From: an uncultured Lachnospiraceae bacterium | GTDB taxonomy: Bacteria > Bacillota > Clostridia > Lachnospirales > Lachnospiraceae | Direction: 5' to 3' | Assembly (NCBI GenBank): GCA_937950565.1 | Contig: CALFCS010000162.1 | Coordinates: 1-16,692 of the forward strand | DNA: 16,692 nt | Part shown: piece after piece, positions 8,347 to 16,393 of the stretch | How positions within the stretch are numbered: the first letter of the stretch is position 1 | Layout: the number at the start of each line of letters is the position of its first letter | The notes under the pieces: model-generated | What the model saw: the letters and a program-made list of their open reading frames with translations, nothing else | What the model was told of the DNA's origin: nothing | Database searches by the model: none | Translations under genes and position numbers: made by a program

Positions 8347-9396
8347 TTATGATTTCGCCTTACGTGACTGAACCACACTCTGGATAACAAGGAAGAGACA
8401 GAGCATAACAGCTACTGTAATTCCTGTCCACCATGCCTGGTCAAGACCAAGTGAGGATACAATCTGCTGAATTGTACTAAGTGAAAGTACTCCAAGGAAT
8501 GTACCTGCAATGTTACCAACACCACCAGTAAGCAGTGTACCACCGATGATAGAGGAAGCAATTGCGTTCATTTCCAATCCGGATGCATGTGATGGTGATC
8601 CGGAACCAACATGCAAGAAATATACAAATCCTGCAAGACCTGCTAATACGCTACAGATCATGTGAGCGATGAATTTTGTTCTCTTAACGTTGATACCAAG
8701 CATCAATGCACTCTGCTTATTTCCACCTACTGCGTAGAAGTTACGTCCAAGCTTTGTCCATCTGAGTACACAGAAAAGAACGATTACTACAAGAAGCGCA
8801 ACAACTACACCGATTTCAATATATGCATCAATGTAATTACCAAGTCTGTTCGTTGTTCCAAGTCCCGGAATCGGAATTCTTGTACCTTTCAAAGCAACGA
8901 ACTGTTCATTCTGAACGTTGAACGGCTCTGTATGAACAATTGTTGTCATACCACGTGCAAAGAACATACCTGCAAGGGATACGATAAATGGCTGGATATC
9001 AAGATATGCAACCAAAAAGCCCTGTACAAGACCATATGCAGCACCAATTGCAAGTGCAATTAAAATTGCAACAAACACATTACCATTACTGTAATCAAGA
9101 TATACTGCACAGCTCATACATACAAGAGCGATAACACCACCGATGGAGATATCAATACCACCGATAATCATAACCACACTCATACCACAAGAACCGATAA
9201 TCAAAGCTGCCTGAGCGCCAAGAATGTTCAGGAATGTCTGTGGTGCGCGGAAACCACCGCCTAATACTACTACTGCAAATATGTACATCAGCAGAAATAC
9301 TACAACTGTAATCAGAAGCAGCATATTAGAATCTGTAAGGTCATTAAGACTAAATTTTCTTTTTGGAGCTGTCGCTGCCTTTTTTGTACCTGACAT
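8347..9396 (-). CDS. yjfF: CUT2 sugar ABC transporter permease, YjfF-like
   Basis: A 349-aa inner-membrane permease of the ribose/galactofuranose (BPD_transp_2) family. After a short basic, soluble N-terminus (residues 1-25) it has about nine to ten hydrophobic segments, starting at LLLITVVVFLLMYIFAVVVL. The family hallmark GGIDISIGG is present (about 78-86), as are SLAGMFFARG and the ATPase-contacting loop region around GGNKQSALMLGI; GGTLLTGGVGNIAGT lies near residue 290. ATG 9396 has a near-perfect AAAGGAGG (9407-9414) inside the upstream gene and starts one base after that gene's stop codon (TAATATG), so the two permeases are translationally coupled. It should form a heterodimer with the other permease and carry a monosaccharide using the double-NBD ATPase. 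In E. coli the equivalent pair is YtfT/YjfF; the symbol reflects similarity and position, not shown substrate. Confidence 0.9.
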   Translation of the reverse strand: MSGTKKAATAPKRKFSLNDLTDSNMLLLITVVVFLLMYIFAVVVLGGGFRAPQTFLNILGAQAALIIGSCGMSVVMIIGGIDISIGGVIALVCMSCAVYLDYSNGNVFVAILIALAIGAAYGLVQGFLVAYLDIQPFIVSLAGMFFARGMTTIVHTEPFNVQNEQFVALKGTRIPIPGLGTTNRLGNYIDAYIEIGVVVALLVVIVLFCVLRWTKLGRNFYAVGGNKQSALMLGINVKRTKFIAHMICSVLAGLAGFVYFLHVGSGSPSHASGLEMNAIASSIIGGTLLTGGVGNIAGTFLGVLSLSTIQQIVSSLGLDQAWWTGITVAVMLCLFLVIQSVVQSRKAKS

Positions 9397-9397
9397 A

Positions 9398-10474
9398 TTA
9401 TGCGGCCTCCTTTCCCTGCTTGCCTGACTTAAACTTCTTGCTAAGTCCGGAAAGCTTATCTTTTACTGTCGGTGCACTGAGTACTACCAGTGCGATAACA
9501 ACAATTGCCTTATAAGCCGGAAGTGCAGCAGAAGGCACGTTGAACTTGTAAAGTGTTGTTGTAAGGAACTGAATTACGTAAGCGCCAAGGATAGAAGCAC
9601 CCATGTTGAACTTACCACCGCTCAGAGCGTTTCCACCAAGAGCAACCGCAAGGATGGCATCCATTTCAATATCTTTCGCAATAACGGAGTAGTTAATTGT
9701 AGAAAGACGGCTTACTTTGATAAATCCTGCAATTGCAACGCAAACACCAAGGATTACGTATGCAAGAATCTTAATCATCTCCGGATTCAGACCATTCAGT
9801 CTTGCGGAGCTTTCATTAATACCTACGGACTGTGTATACAGTCTCAAAGCTGTAAATTTCATTACGAGCACAATAAGGATTACACATACAGCCGCAATAA
9901 TACAGGTCGTCGGAATCGGAATTCCTGGAATAAATCCACCTGCATATGCAAATGCCGGATCACTGATAACCGGAAGCTCATTGTTGTTAATCCATGCAGC
10001 GATGGAACGACCTGCCGTATACAGAATCAATGTCGCAACCATCGGCTGAATCTTGAAATAAGCAACCAGAACACCATTGAACGCTCCGAAAAGCATTGCA
10101 ACTAAAACTGCTACTAAGAATCCTACAATAATTGGAGCCTGAAGTGTCTCCGGTCTTGTATTAGAACCGCAAAGCACTTTCAGAGTTACACTACCTGCAA
10201 TCGCCATAGCAGCGCCGACACTAATATCCTGTCCACCGGAAGCCGCTGTAACAAGCGTCATACCAATTGCAAGAATTGCAAGCTCTGAACCATAATCCAG
10301 AATCGTAATCAGATAACCGGAAAGAACCGGGTCTCCTGTACTATTTGTACCTAATGTAATCTTAAAGAAAGCCGGGTCGGCAATCAAGTTAAAAAGTGCC
10401 AGTACTAAAAGCGCTGCAATCGGGATAAATATCTGACGCCCAACCAAGTCCTTTAAAAAGTTATTTTTCTTCAT
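9398..10474 (-). CDS. ytfT: CUT2 sugar ABC transporter permease, YtfT-like
   Basis: A 358-aa polytopic membrane protein, the first of two paralogous permeases. Hydrophobic segments begin at IFIPIAALLVLALFNLI, and roughly nine to ten can be counted. Family signatures include ASGGQDISVGAAMAI (about 78-92), IQPMVATLILYTAGRSIA, SVGINESSARLNG and ALGGNALSGGKF. The C-terminus is short and basic (KKFKSGKQGKEAA). The start ATG 10474 is 2 bases after the TAA of the ATPase gene, and GGAGGTG in the end of that gene serves as its ribosome site, so translation is coupled. The split into two different permease genes after one ATPase matches the furanose transporters of the YtfQRT-YjfF type more than the single-permease ribose (RbsC) or xylose (XylH) systems. 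The sugar transported is inferred, not shown. Confidence 0.9.
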   Translation of the reverse strand: MKKNNFLKDLVGRQIFIPIAALLVLALFNLIADPAFFKITLGTNSTGDPVLSGYLITILDYGSELAILAIGMTLVTAASGGQDISVGAAMAIAGSVTLKVLCGSNTRPETLQAPIIVGFLVAVLVAMLFGAFNGVLVAYFKIQPMVATLILYTAGRSIAAWINNNELPVISDPAFAYAGGFIPGIPIPTTCIIAAVCVILIVLVMKFTALRLYTQSVGINESSARLNGLNPEMIKILAYVILGVCVAIAGFIKVSRLSTINYSVIAKDIEMDAILAVALGGNALSGGKFNMGASILGAYVIQFLTTTLYKFNVPSAALPAYKAIVVIALVVLSAPTVKDKLSGLSKKFKSGKQGKEAA

Positions 10475-10476
10475 AA

Positions 10477-11985
10477 TTAATTGTCACCTCCGGCAATCGT
10501 ACCCATAATCTTGTTCTGAGTCAGGTCTTCACCCGAAAGTTCACCTACAACCTTGCGGTCACGCATAACAACCAGTCGTGAACATGTACGCAGCATTTCA
10601 TCTGTTTCAGAAGAAATAAATGTAACACTCATACCTTCAGAAGCAAGCTTCAGTACTAATTTCTGTATATCTACTTTGGTACCAACGTCAATACCACGTG
10701 TCGGCTCATCCAAAATCAGATATTGTGGTTTCGTAAACAGCCAACGTGCAATAAGCACCTTCTGCTGGTTACCACCGGAAAGAGATTTAATCGGTGTCTC
10801 TGAGGAAGCTGTCTTAATAGAAAGAAGCTTAATATACTCAGCTGCCACCTTCTCAGCCTCTGCCTTGGAGAACGGTTTGAAGAATCCTCTAAGAACCTGC
10901 TGAGCAAGAATAATATTATCACGTACGGAAAGGTCTCCTACGATACCGTCTCTCTTACGGTCTTCAGCCAGATATGCAATACCATTCTTCATCGCATCAC
11001 GGGCCTTGGAAATCTTAACAGATTTTCCATTTACCTTTACAGAACCGCCTGTTACCCTATCCGCGCCAAAGATTGCACGTACACATTCGCTTCGTCCTGA
11101 GCCAAGCAGTCCGGTAAATCCATTTACTTCTCCCTTTCTGATATGGAAGTCAAACGGCTTAATGTGAGCATCACTCACAAGTCCTGTTGCTTCATATACT
11201 GGCGGGATACTTTCATCAACATCGTATGCAGCCTGTTCGCCCTTAATATCTGACATATCGTCAAGCTCTTTACCAAGCATCGTTGATACAAGCTTAACTC
11301 TCGGGAGGTCTTTAATTTCATACTGGCCGACAAACTGACCATCACGTAAAACCGTAATCTTATCACATACTTCGTATACCTGGTCAAGGAAGTGTGTAAC
11401 GAATACGATACCTACTCCTTTGGCTCTCAGGTCACGCATAACCTTGAACAGCTTCTGAACCTCATTGTCATCCAGTGAGGAAGTCGGCTCGTCAAGGATC
11501 AGAACCTTACAGTCCATATCTACTGCACGGGCAATCGCGATCATCTGCTGGATTGCGATTGAGCAGCTTCCGAGCTGCTGGGTTGCCTTTGCAGGAATAT
11601 CAAGTGACTTCAGAATCTTATCTGTCTCTTTATTCATTTTTTTCCAGTTCACGCCCATACCCTTAGTACGTCCGATGAACATGTTCTCTGCTACCGAAAG
11701 ATTCGGGCAAAGTGTAATTTCCTGATACACAGTACTGATTCCATGATTCTGTGCATCCTGCGGTGAATGGATAGCAACTGACTGTCCCTCAAGGAAAATA
11801 TCTCCTCCATCTTTTCCATAAACTCCGGTCAGAACTTTGATCAAGGTAGATTTTCCAGCACCGTTCTCTCCCATCAGCGCGTGAATTTCGCCTTTTTCCA
11901 ATGTAAACTGTACATTCTGCAAAGCACGTACTCCCGGGAAAGTTTTGTCAATATTTCTCATTTCCAATAAAGCTCTATCTTTCAC
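10477..11985 (-). CDS. ytfR: CUT2 sugar ABC transporter ATP-binding protein with two nucleotide-binding domains, YtfR-like
   Basis: Both ATPase domains are in one chain of about 502 aa, as is usual for CUT2 importers. I prefer GTG 11985: AGGGGGTG at 12002-11995 sits 9 bases upstream and the protein then opens like its family (LLEMRNIDKTFPGVRAL). The frame also has a GTG at 11997 (506 aa), but that codon overlaps the Shine-Dalgarno. NBD1 has Walker A GENGAGKST (39-47), a family-typical weak signature SIAIQQ (142-147) and Walker B LILDEPTSSL (162-171). NBD2 has the usual degenerate Walker A (GLLGSGRSE, about 293-301), a full LSGGNQQ (402-408) and LILDEPTRGID (423-433). It energises sugar import by the two permeases downstream. 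The degenerate motifs are family traits, not damage. The gene comes 117 bases after the first binding-protein gene, with a hairpin between. Confidence 0.92.
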   Translation of the reverse strand: MKDRALLEMRNIDKTFPGVRALQNVQFTLEKGEIHALMGENGAGKSTLIKVLTGVYGKDGGDIFLEGQSVAIHSPQDAQNHGISTVYQEITLCPNLSVAENMFIGRTKGMGVNWKKMNKETDKILKSLDIPAKATQQLGSCSIAIQQMIAIARAVDMDCKVLILDEPTSSLDDNEVQKLFKVMRDLRAKGVGIVFVTHFLDQVYEVCDKITVLRDGQFVGQYEIKDLPRVKLVSTMLGKELDDMSDIKGEQAAYDVDESIPPVYEATGLVSDAHIKPFDFHIRKGEVNGFTGLLGSGRSECVRAIFGADRVTGGSVKVNGKSVKISKARDAMKNGIAYLAEDRKRDGIVGDLSVRDNIILAQQVLRGFFKPFSKAEAEKVAAEYIKLLSIKTASSETPIKSLSGGNQQKVLIARWLFTKPQYLILDEPTRGIDVGTKVDIQKLVLKLASEGMSVTFISSETDEMLRTCSRLVVMRDRKVVGELSGEDLTQNKIMGTIAGGDN

Positions 11986-12019
11986 TAGTGTCTTCACCCC
12001 CTAAAGTATTCAAACGTGG

Positions 12020-12067
12020 AAAACGCGACGCAAGCGTACGATCTCTTTTACGCTGCGCCGCGTTTTT
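12020..12067 (-). terminator. Long stem-loop between binding-protein and ATPase genes
   Basis: Arms 12020-12038 and 12049-12066 pair along about 18 bp with one mismatch and one bulged base; the outer part is AAAACGCG/CGCGTTTT and the inner part AGCGTA/TACGCT, around a 10-base loop. After the stem the transcribed strand has no further T run (TTTT belongs to the stem, then CCACG). This suggests partial termination or 3'-end protection of the binding-protein mRNA, a common way to make more binding protein than ATPase and permease. Confidence 0.6.
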
Positions 12068-12102
12068 AACAATTACTAAAATTTTCTGCTATAAGCTATA
12101 CC

Positions 12103-13125
12103 TTAGATTCCGTATGTATCAACGTCTTCCTGTGTAATTTCTTCAGCGTCAAATCCTTTTTCTTCCATGATGATTGTCTTTTCAGCGATTTCTTCACCGT
12201 TTTCAAGCTTCTTGATGATTTCATCAATGTACTTAGCCTGGAATGGGTTGCACTGTCCATCATAGTTCCAGTTCTTGTTAAGAAGTTCTTCAAGAGCCCA
12301 CTTGTTGCAGTCAAATCCCATGATTACAACGTCTTTGCCAACACCGTGAGTGATGTTTGCTTTGTCAAGAGCTGCTACAGCACCTTTAGCCATATCGTCG
12401 TTCTCAGCGTAGATTACATTGAACTTAGTTCCTTTGTCAATCTCAGACTGAACGATCTGCTGAGCTTTCTCTGCATTCCACTCTGCTGTCTGCTGTGTGA
12501 TGATGTTCCATCCCTCAGCCTTAGCCATGTCGTCAAGACCTTTTGTACGTCCCTGCTGAGCTGCAGAACCCATAACGCCCTGAATGTGGATGATGTTGTA
12601 CTCGCCGAGTGCCTGATCTTTTAACCATGTAGCTGCTGTTTCACCTTCTTTGTCCATGTCAGAAACGATGGATGCTGCATAAAGGTCTTCGCTAGCGTCG
12701 ATTGTACGGTCAAATAAGATAACCTGGATACCTGCATCTTTAGCGTCCTGAAGCACGCTGTCCCATCCAGCTGTATCAGCTGCGGAAAGAAGAAGATAAT
12801 CAACACCGTCAGTAACGAACTTCTGAGCTGCTGCGATCTGCTCGTCATTCTTCAGGCTGTAAGCGAAAGATGCTTCATAGCCATTCTCTTCTGTGAAGAA
12901 TTCCTTCAGATCCTTGTCATTAGCTGTACGATAACCGGACTCGTTCGGGTCATTGTTGATGATACCAACTTTAATTGATCCCTTTTCCTCGTCATCAGCC
13001 GGCGCCTCTGTCTGCTGGTCATCCTTCGGCTCATCTGCCTTCTTGTCATCTCCGCTACCACATCCAACGAGCATAACTGCTACCATGGAAGCGCAAAGCA
13101 AAGCACTTAAAAGTTTTCTTTTCAT
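12103..13125 (-). CDS. Lipoprotein sugar-binding protein of the CUT2 transporter (first SBP)
   Basis: A 340-aa binding lipoprotein with signal peptide and lipobox LVG-C22, then an acidic, low-complexity linker (about 23-50) that holds the binding domain off the membrane. The mature part is a two-lobe periplasmic-binding-protein type 1 fold: VGIINNDPNESGYRTAN (about 53-69), AGWDSVLQDAKDAGIQVILFDRTID, GVMGSAAQQGRTKGL, YAENDDMAKGAVAAL and GQCNPFQAKYID. It belongs to the YtfQ/sugar-binding group but departs from YtfQ at places the second SBP keeps, having IINNDPNES for YSQVGSES and NDEQIAAAQ for QKQENQLKT. ATG 13125 follows GGGAGG by 10 bases. As the first gene after the control region and ahead of a hairpin it should be the most abundant product, delivering sugar to the ATPase/permease complex. 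The ligand may be an arabinose- or galactose-like furanose, but the divergence leaves this open. Confidence 0.9.
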   Translation of the reverse strand: MKRKLLSALLCASMVAVMLVGCGSGDDKKADEPKDDQQTEAPADDEEKGSIKVGIINNDPNESGYRTANDKDLKEFFTEENGYEASFAYSLKNDEQIAAAQKFVTDGVDYLLLSAADTAGWDSVLQDAKDAGIQVILFDRTIDASEDLYAASIVSDMDKEGETAATWLKDQALGEYNIIHIQGVMGSAAQQGRTKGLDDMAKAEGWNIITQQTAEWNAEKAQQIVQSEIDKGTKFNVIYAENDDMAKGAVAALDKANITHGVGKDVVIMGFDCNKWALEELLNKNWNYDGQCNPFQAKYIDEIIKKLENGEEIAEKTIIMEEKGFDAEEITQEDVDTYGI

Positions 13126-13156
13126 GGTTCTAAATCCTCCCTATGTATTTTTTTTT

Positions 13157-13170
13157 GCCATTTCAATGGC
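13157..13170 (-). promoter_or_regulatory. Small palindrome in the leader of the binding-protein mRNA
   Basis: GCCATT and AATGGC form a 6-bp inverted repeat with a 2-base centre, followed on the transcribed strand by nine A residues and the GGGAGG ribosome site. If transcription starts just after the TATGAT at 13185-13180, the hairpin would lie at the very 5' end of the mRNA and could protect it. It could also be a small operator. Its two-base centre is too tight to fold without opening a pair. Confidence 0.35.
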
Positions 13171-13179
13171 TATGTAGAT

Positions 13180-13315
13180 ATCATACAAGAATTTATCAAA
13201 AAAGAAAACCGAAATTTTTCATGAATAAGTATATTTTTTTACTAGTATTTTAATAAATTATGAACAAAATTCTTTGTCAAGTTTATTTTTTTACGAATTT
13301 AGTTTATTTTTTTAC
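13180..13315 (-). promoter_or_regulatory. Promoter region with three AraC-type direct repeats upstream of the binding-protein gene
   Basis: On the minus strand GTAAAAAAATAAACT occurs identically at 13315-13301 (R1) and 13294-13280 (R2), and as GTAAAAAAATATACT at 13242-13228 (R3). R1 to R2 is 21 bp (two turns) and R2 to R3 is 52 bp (close to five turns), so all three face the same side of the helix. R1 overlaps the stop codon of the kinase gene. R2 ends on the first base of a consensus -35 TTGACA (13280-13275), with a poor -10 TTTATT (13257-13252) 17 bases on, a layout like AraC at araI1-I2. A second possible -10, TATGAT (13185-13180), has only TTTTCT (13208-13203) as -35. The likely binder is the response regulator encoded upstream. 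The repeats are seen directly; binding is inferred. Confidence 0.7.
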
Positions 13316-14749
13316 TGCCGGAATGGTTATGCGCACTTCCGTCCACTCATTATATACACTGTTCAATTCAATTCCATATTCTGCTCCGTAATTCAGTCTT
13401 ATTCTCTGTTCTACACTGAAGAGTCCAAAACCGGACGGACTGTTATAATCTTCTGCCTCCCCGCGGATAATCTTCCTCACATCCTTAAGCCGCTCCGGCG
13501 TCATGCCTGCCCCGTCATCTCTGACACATAAGATTAGGGAATCACCCAGCTTCTCTCCCGTCACAAAAATATGCCCAAGCCTTCTCTTATTTTTAATTCC
13601 GTGATACAGTGCATTTTCTACAACCGGCTGAAGCGTCATCTTCAAAATCTGATATTCATACAATTCTTCCGGAATCTGGATCTCATATTCCAGAATATCC
13701 TGATAACGGAATTTCTGAATCTGCAGATAACTCTGAATATGCGTCTGCTCATCATACAAGGAGACATAATCCTTCCCCTTGCCAAGTGTGGTACGGAAGA
13801 AATCAGAAAGCGCAGATACCATATGCACGACCTGCTCCTTTTCCCCGGATTCTGCGAGCCAGATAATTGCGTCCAGCGTATTATACAGAAAATGAGGGTT
13901 AATCTGTGCCTGCAGAAGCTTCAACTCCATTGCCTTCAGATTGAGCTGCTCAATCCGGATTCCTTCTACAAGTACCCCAATCTGCTCCACCATCCGGTTA
14001 AAGCTGCTGCTGAGCATCGCCAGCTCATCATCGCTTTCTTCCTGCACACGCACCTCAAAGTTTCCCTTTGCGGCCGCCTGCGTCACCTCACACAGATTCC
14101 GGATTGGCTCTGTAATCCCCGTCACAATCCGATGTCCCAGCCCGGACGCAATGACAAGAATAACGACCAGCAGAATACTCGTCACCTGTATCGCCCTGCT
14201 GATATCCGCCCGGATATCTTCACGCAGCGCGGACAAGTTCGTTGCTTCATAATAGATATATTTCTGAATCTGCTCCTGTATCAGCTCTGTCAAAATGCGG
14301 ATATTCACATCCAGACGCTCCATGTTTTTGTCATAAGAGCCTGTAATACGGGCGTCACGCTCAATCTCTTCCACCCGGTCTTCAAGTGTAGTAAGACTTT
14401 TTAAAATCCTGTCAAGCTGCCTTCTGGGATAATCCGCCTCCGCAGTTCTGTGCAGTTCACCAAACACCTTTCTTGCATCGTCAATCATCACCTGCGGTCG
14501 CTCCACATCAACCAGCTCCTCGGCACGCTCCGAGTTAACTACAATAATGTACATAATATAATCCATATCTTCTTTAAATTCCAGATTATACGTATTTGCT
14601 TTCGCAATGTTATCTACAACTGCATCATACCTCCGTGAGAAGTGATCCAGGGTCGTCAGAAGATACAATATCATGATTACAAGTGGTACAAGACACAAAA
14701 CAAGCAGTGTATACAAGCGCTTTTTAAGCGGAGAACTTTTCTTTAACAT
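13304..14749 (-). CDS. YesM-type sensor histidine kinase
   Basis: A 481-aa membrane sensor kinase. Transmembrane segments lie at about 12-33 and 188-208. The 155-residue extracellular part between them is charged, leucine-rich and predicted helical, so it looks like a four-helix bundle and is too short for the double-Cache sensor common in YesM proteins. HAMP follows (about 208-262), then the His_kinase domain with QINPHFLYNTLD, where H286 is the phosphorylated histidine. The ATPase has N-box QPVVENALYHG (N379), DDGAGM (411-416) and GFGL (441-444). ATG 14749 is preceded by GAGGG, and only 12 bases separate it from the regulator's stop, so the pair is one operon. It should phosphorylate the neighbouring AraC-type regulator in response to an external sugar, either directly or through a binding protein. 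No terminator follows it, so readthrough into the transporter operon is possible. Confidence 0.92.
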   Translation of the reverse strand: MLKKSSPLKKRLYTLLVLCLVPLVIMILYLLTTLDHFSRRYDAVVDNIAKANTYNLEFKEDMDYIMYIIVVNSERAEELVDVERPQVMIDDARKVFGELHRTAEADYPRRQLDRILKSLTTLEDRVEEIERDARITGSYDKNMERLDVNIRILTELIQEQIQKYIYYEATNLSALREDIRADISRAIQVTSILLVVILVIASGLGHRIVTGITEPIRNLCEVTQAAAKGNFEVRVQEESDDELAMLSSSFNRMVEQIGVLVEGIRIEQLNLKAMELKLLQAQINPHFLYNTLDAIIWLAESGEKEQVVHMVSALSDFFRTTLGKGKDYVSLYDEQTHIQSYLQIQKFRYQDILEYEIQIPEELYEYQILKMTLQPVVENALYHGIKNKRRLGHIFVTGEKLGDSLILCVRDDGAGMTPERLKDVRKIIRGEAEDYNSPSGFGLFSVEQRIRLNYGAEYGIELNSVYNEWTEVRITIPAVKK

Positions 14750-14761
14750 ATCCTTTTCCCT

Positions 14762-16384
14762 CTACACCCCGGCGCGGAACTCTCTTGGGGTACATTTCTG
14801 CGTCTTTTTAAATAAATAACTGAAATAATGCGCATCCTTATATCCTACCGCATATGCAATCTCGGCCGTCTTCATTGCCGTGCTTCTCAGAAGCTCCTTT
14901 GCTTTTTCCATCCGTACATTTGTCAGATATTCAACAAAGGACTTGCCCATCTCCCTGCTGAAAATCGTGCTGAAATGATTAGGGCTTAAGTTCACGCTGG
15001 CAGCTACTGTATTCAGCGATATCTCATCATTATCATAATTCTGTTCAATGTAATTAGCGGCATTTTTCAGAAGAGAACTATATTTCCGTTTGGACACCGC
15101 ATCTCTTAAGTCAATCGTCGTTCCGATTACATTTTTCAGATAATCCTTCGTCTGCTCTACAGTCGGGAATACACTCTCCATATCTTTAAAGTCCCCGCAG
15201 CGTTTGACCAGCTCATCAGAATTATAATCCAACGACTCCAGGACAGACGCCGCCGTCAGATAAATATCCATCGTCACATACTGGCGGAATAGAAGCGACT
15301 GTATGTTTTTCTGCCCAAAGCTTTCAAAATATTCATCAATAAAGTGTGTCACTTCCCCTTTCAGCCCCGTCTTCAGGAAATTTTCCGTTATCTTCCGGTC
15401 AAGCTTGTCAATCTGAATCGCCTTTACATTCAGCTCTGAATCTTCTTCAATTATTTTTTCGCTCTCTTCGCTGTCAATAATCTGATTCCATTTCTTCAGG
15501 TAGCGGTATGCAAATACACGCTCCGCTTCTTCCACCGATATTTTCAACTCACTGAGCCTTAACACCGCAATTCCTACCGCGCCGAAATACTCCAGTTCTC
15601 TGGGGCTTTCATGGATAATATCCTGAATACTGTCCCGGCATTTTTTTATTTCCTCTTCCATCCGCACTGCATCTTCTGCAAGGAACAGCACTGCCCAGCC
15701 CTCTGCGCCCCGCCGGAAATAATAGACATCTTTCTGCTGCCCCAGCATTTCCTCCACACGCGCAGACACTTCCGTGAGCTTCTGTTTTTCCTGTTCATCC
15801 TCATGCTCTCCAGCCTCGGATATCTTGAGCAGCATTGTATTATACATTCTGGCGCTCAAATCTATATCCAGCTGCTTGCCCTGTTCCAGAATCTCCGTAA
15901 CAGACAGGTTCTGAGTCAGAATCCGGGTCAGGAATTCATCCTTTTCATATTCTCTGTTCTCACGCATATCTTCTTCATATTTTTTCAGAAGCTCCTTTTC
16001 TTCCCTTTCCCGCATAATTGAAGCAGTCACTTCTTTTAACACTTCCAGAAGCTTTGTAGAAGAAATTGGTTTTAACAAATATTCTGCCACCTGAAGCCGG
16101 ATTGCTTCCTTTGCATACTCAAATTCATCGTATCCGCTCAAAATCAGAATCTTGATATCAGGAATTTCCTGTTTTACCAGTCTGCTTAATTCCAGCCCGT
16201 CCATAAAGGGCATCTTAATATCTGTGATCAGAATATCTGGCCTTGTTTTTAAAATCATCGGATACGCAAGTTCCCCATCGCTGGCCTCCCCGGCAAATTC
16301 ATATCCTTCTTTTTCCCATTCGATACTATTTTTAATTCCATTCCGGATTACAATTTCATCCTCTACCAAAAATACTTTAATCAT
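14762..16384 (-). CDS. YesN-type response regulator with AraC DNA-binding domain
   Basis: A 540-aa cytoplasmic regulator. The receiver domain (1-125) has the acidic pair E8/D9, the phosphorylation site D55 in ILITDIKMPFMDG, S83 and K105 (YLLKP). A long middle region of about 300 residues (130-430), mostly helical and without a recognised motif, is normal for YesN proteins. The last 109 residues (432-540) are an AraC/XylS double helix-turn-helix, with DEISLNTVAASVNLSPNHF and KTAEIAYAVGYKDAHYFSYL. ATG 16384 gives the canonical MIKVFLVEDE start, but the ribosome site is weak: the nearest AAAGG is 16 bases away inside the end of tex. It starts 9 bases after tex, so it may be read from a tex transcript. 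It should bind direct repeats as a dimer and activate the transporter and glycosidase genes; the 21-bp repeats near 13300 are the best candidates. Confidence 0.92.
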   Translation of the reverse strand: MIKVFLVEDEIVIRNGIKNSIEWEKEGYEFAGEASDGELAYPMILKTRPDILITDIKMPFMDGLELSRLVKQEIPDIKILILSGYDEFEYAKEAIRLQVAEYLLKPISSTKLLEVLKEVTASIMREREEKELLKKYEEDMRENREYEKDEFLTRILTQNLSVTEILEQGKQLDIDLSARMYNTMLLKISEAGEHEDEQEKQKLTEVSARVEEMLGQQKDVYYFRRGAEGWAVLFLAEDAVRMEEEIKKCRDSIQDIIHESPRELEYFGAVGIAVLRLSELKISVEEAERVFAYRYLKKWNQIIDSEESEKIIEEDSELNVKAIQIDKLDRKITENFLKTGLKGEVTHFIDEYFESFGQKNIQSLLFRQYVTMDIYLTAASVLESLDYNSDELVKRCGDFKDMESVFPTVEQTKDYLKNVIGTTIDLRDAVSKRKYSSLLKNAANYIEQNYDNDEISLNTVAASVNLSPNHFSTIFSREMGKSFVEYLTNVRMEKAKELLRSTAMKTAEIAYAVGYKDAHYFSYLFKKTQKCTPREFRAGV

Positions 16385-16393
16385 ATTCTTTGT

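Noticed and set aside
10477..11985. Degenerate ATPase motifs in the ABC protein (SIAIQQ, GLLGSGRSE) as signs of a broken enzyme
   Set aside because: Double-NBD CUT2 ATPases normally carry one weak signature and one altered Walker A; the complementary motifs are intact.
13571..14404. A 277-codon plus-strand open frame
   Set aside because: It is antisense to the histidine kinase, whose catalytic motifs are all intact; no recognisable protein and no convincing ribosome site.
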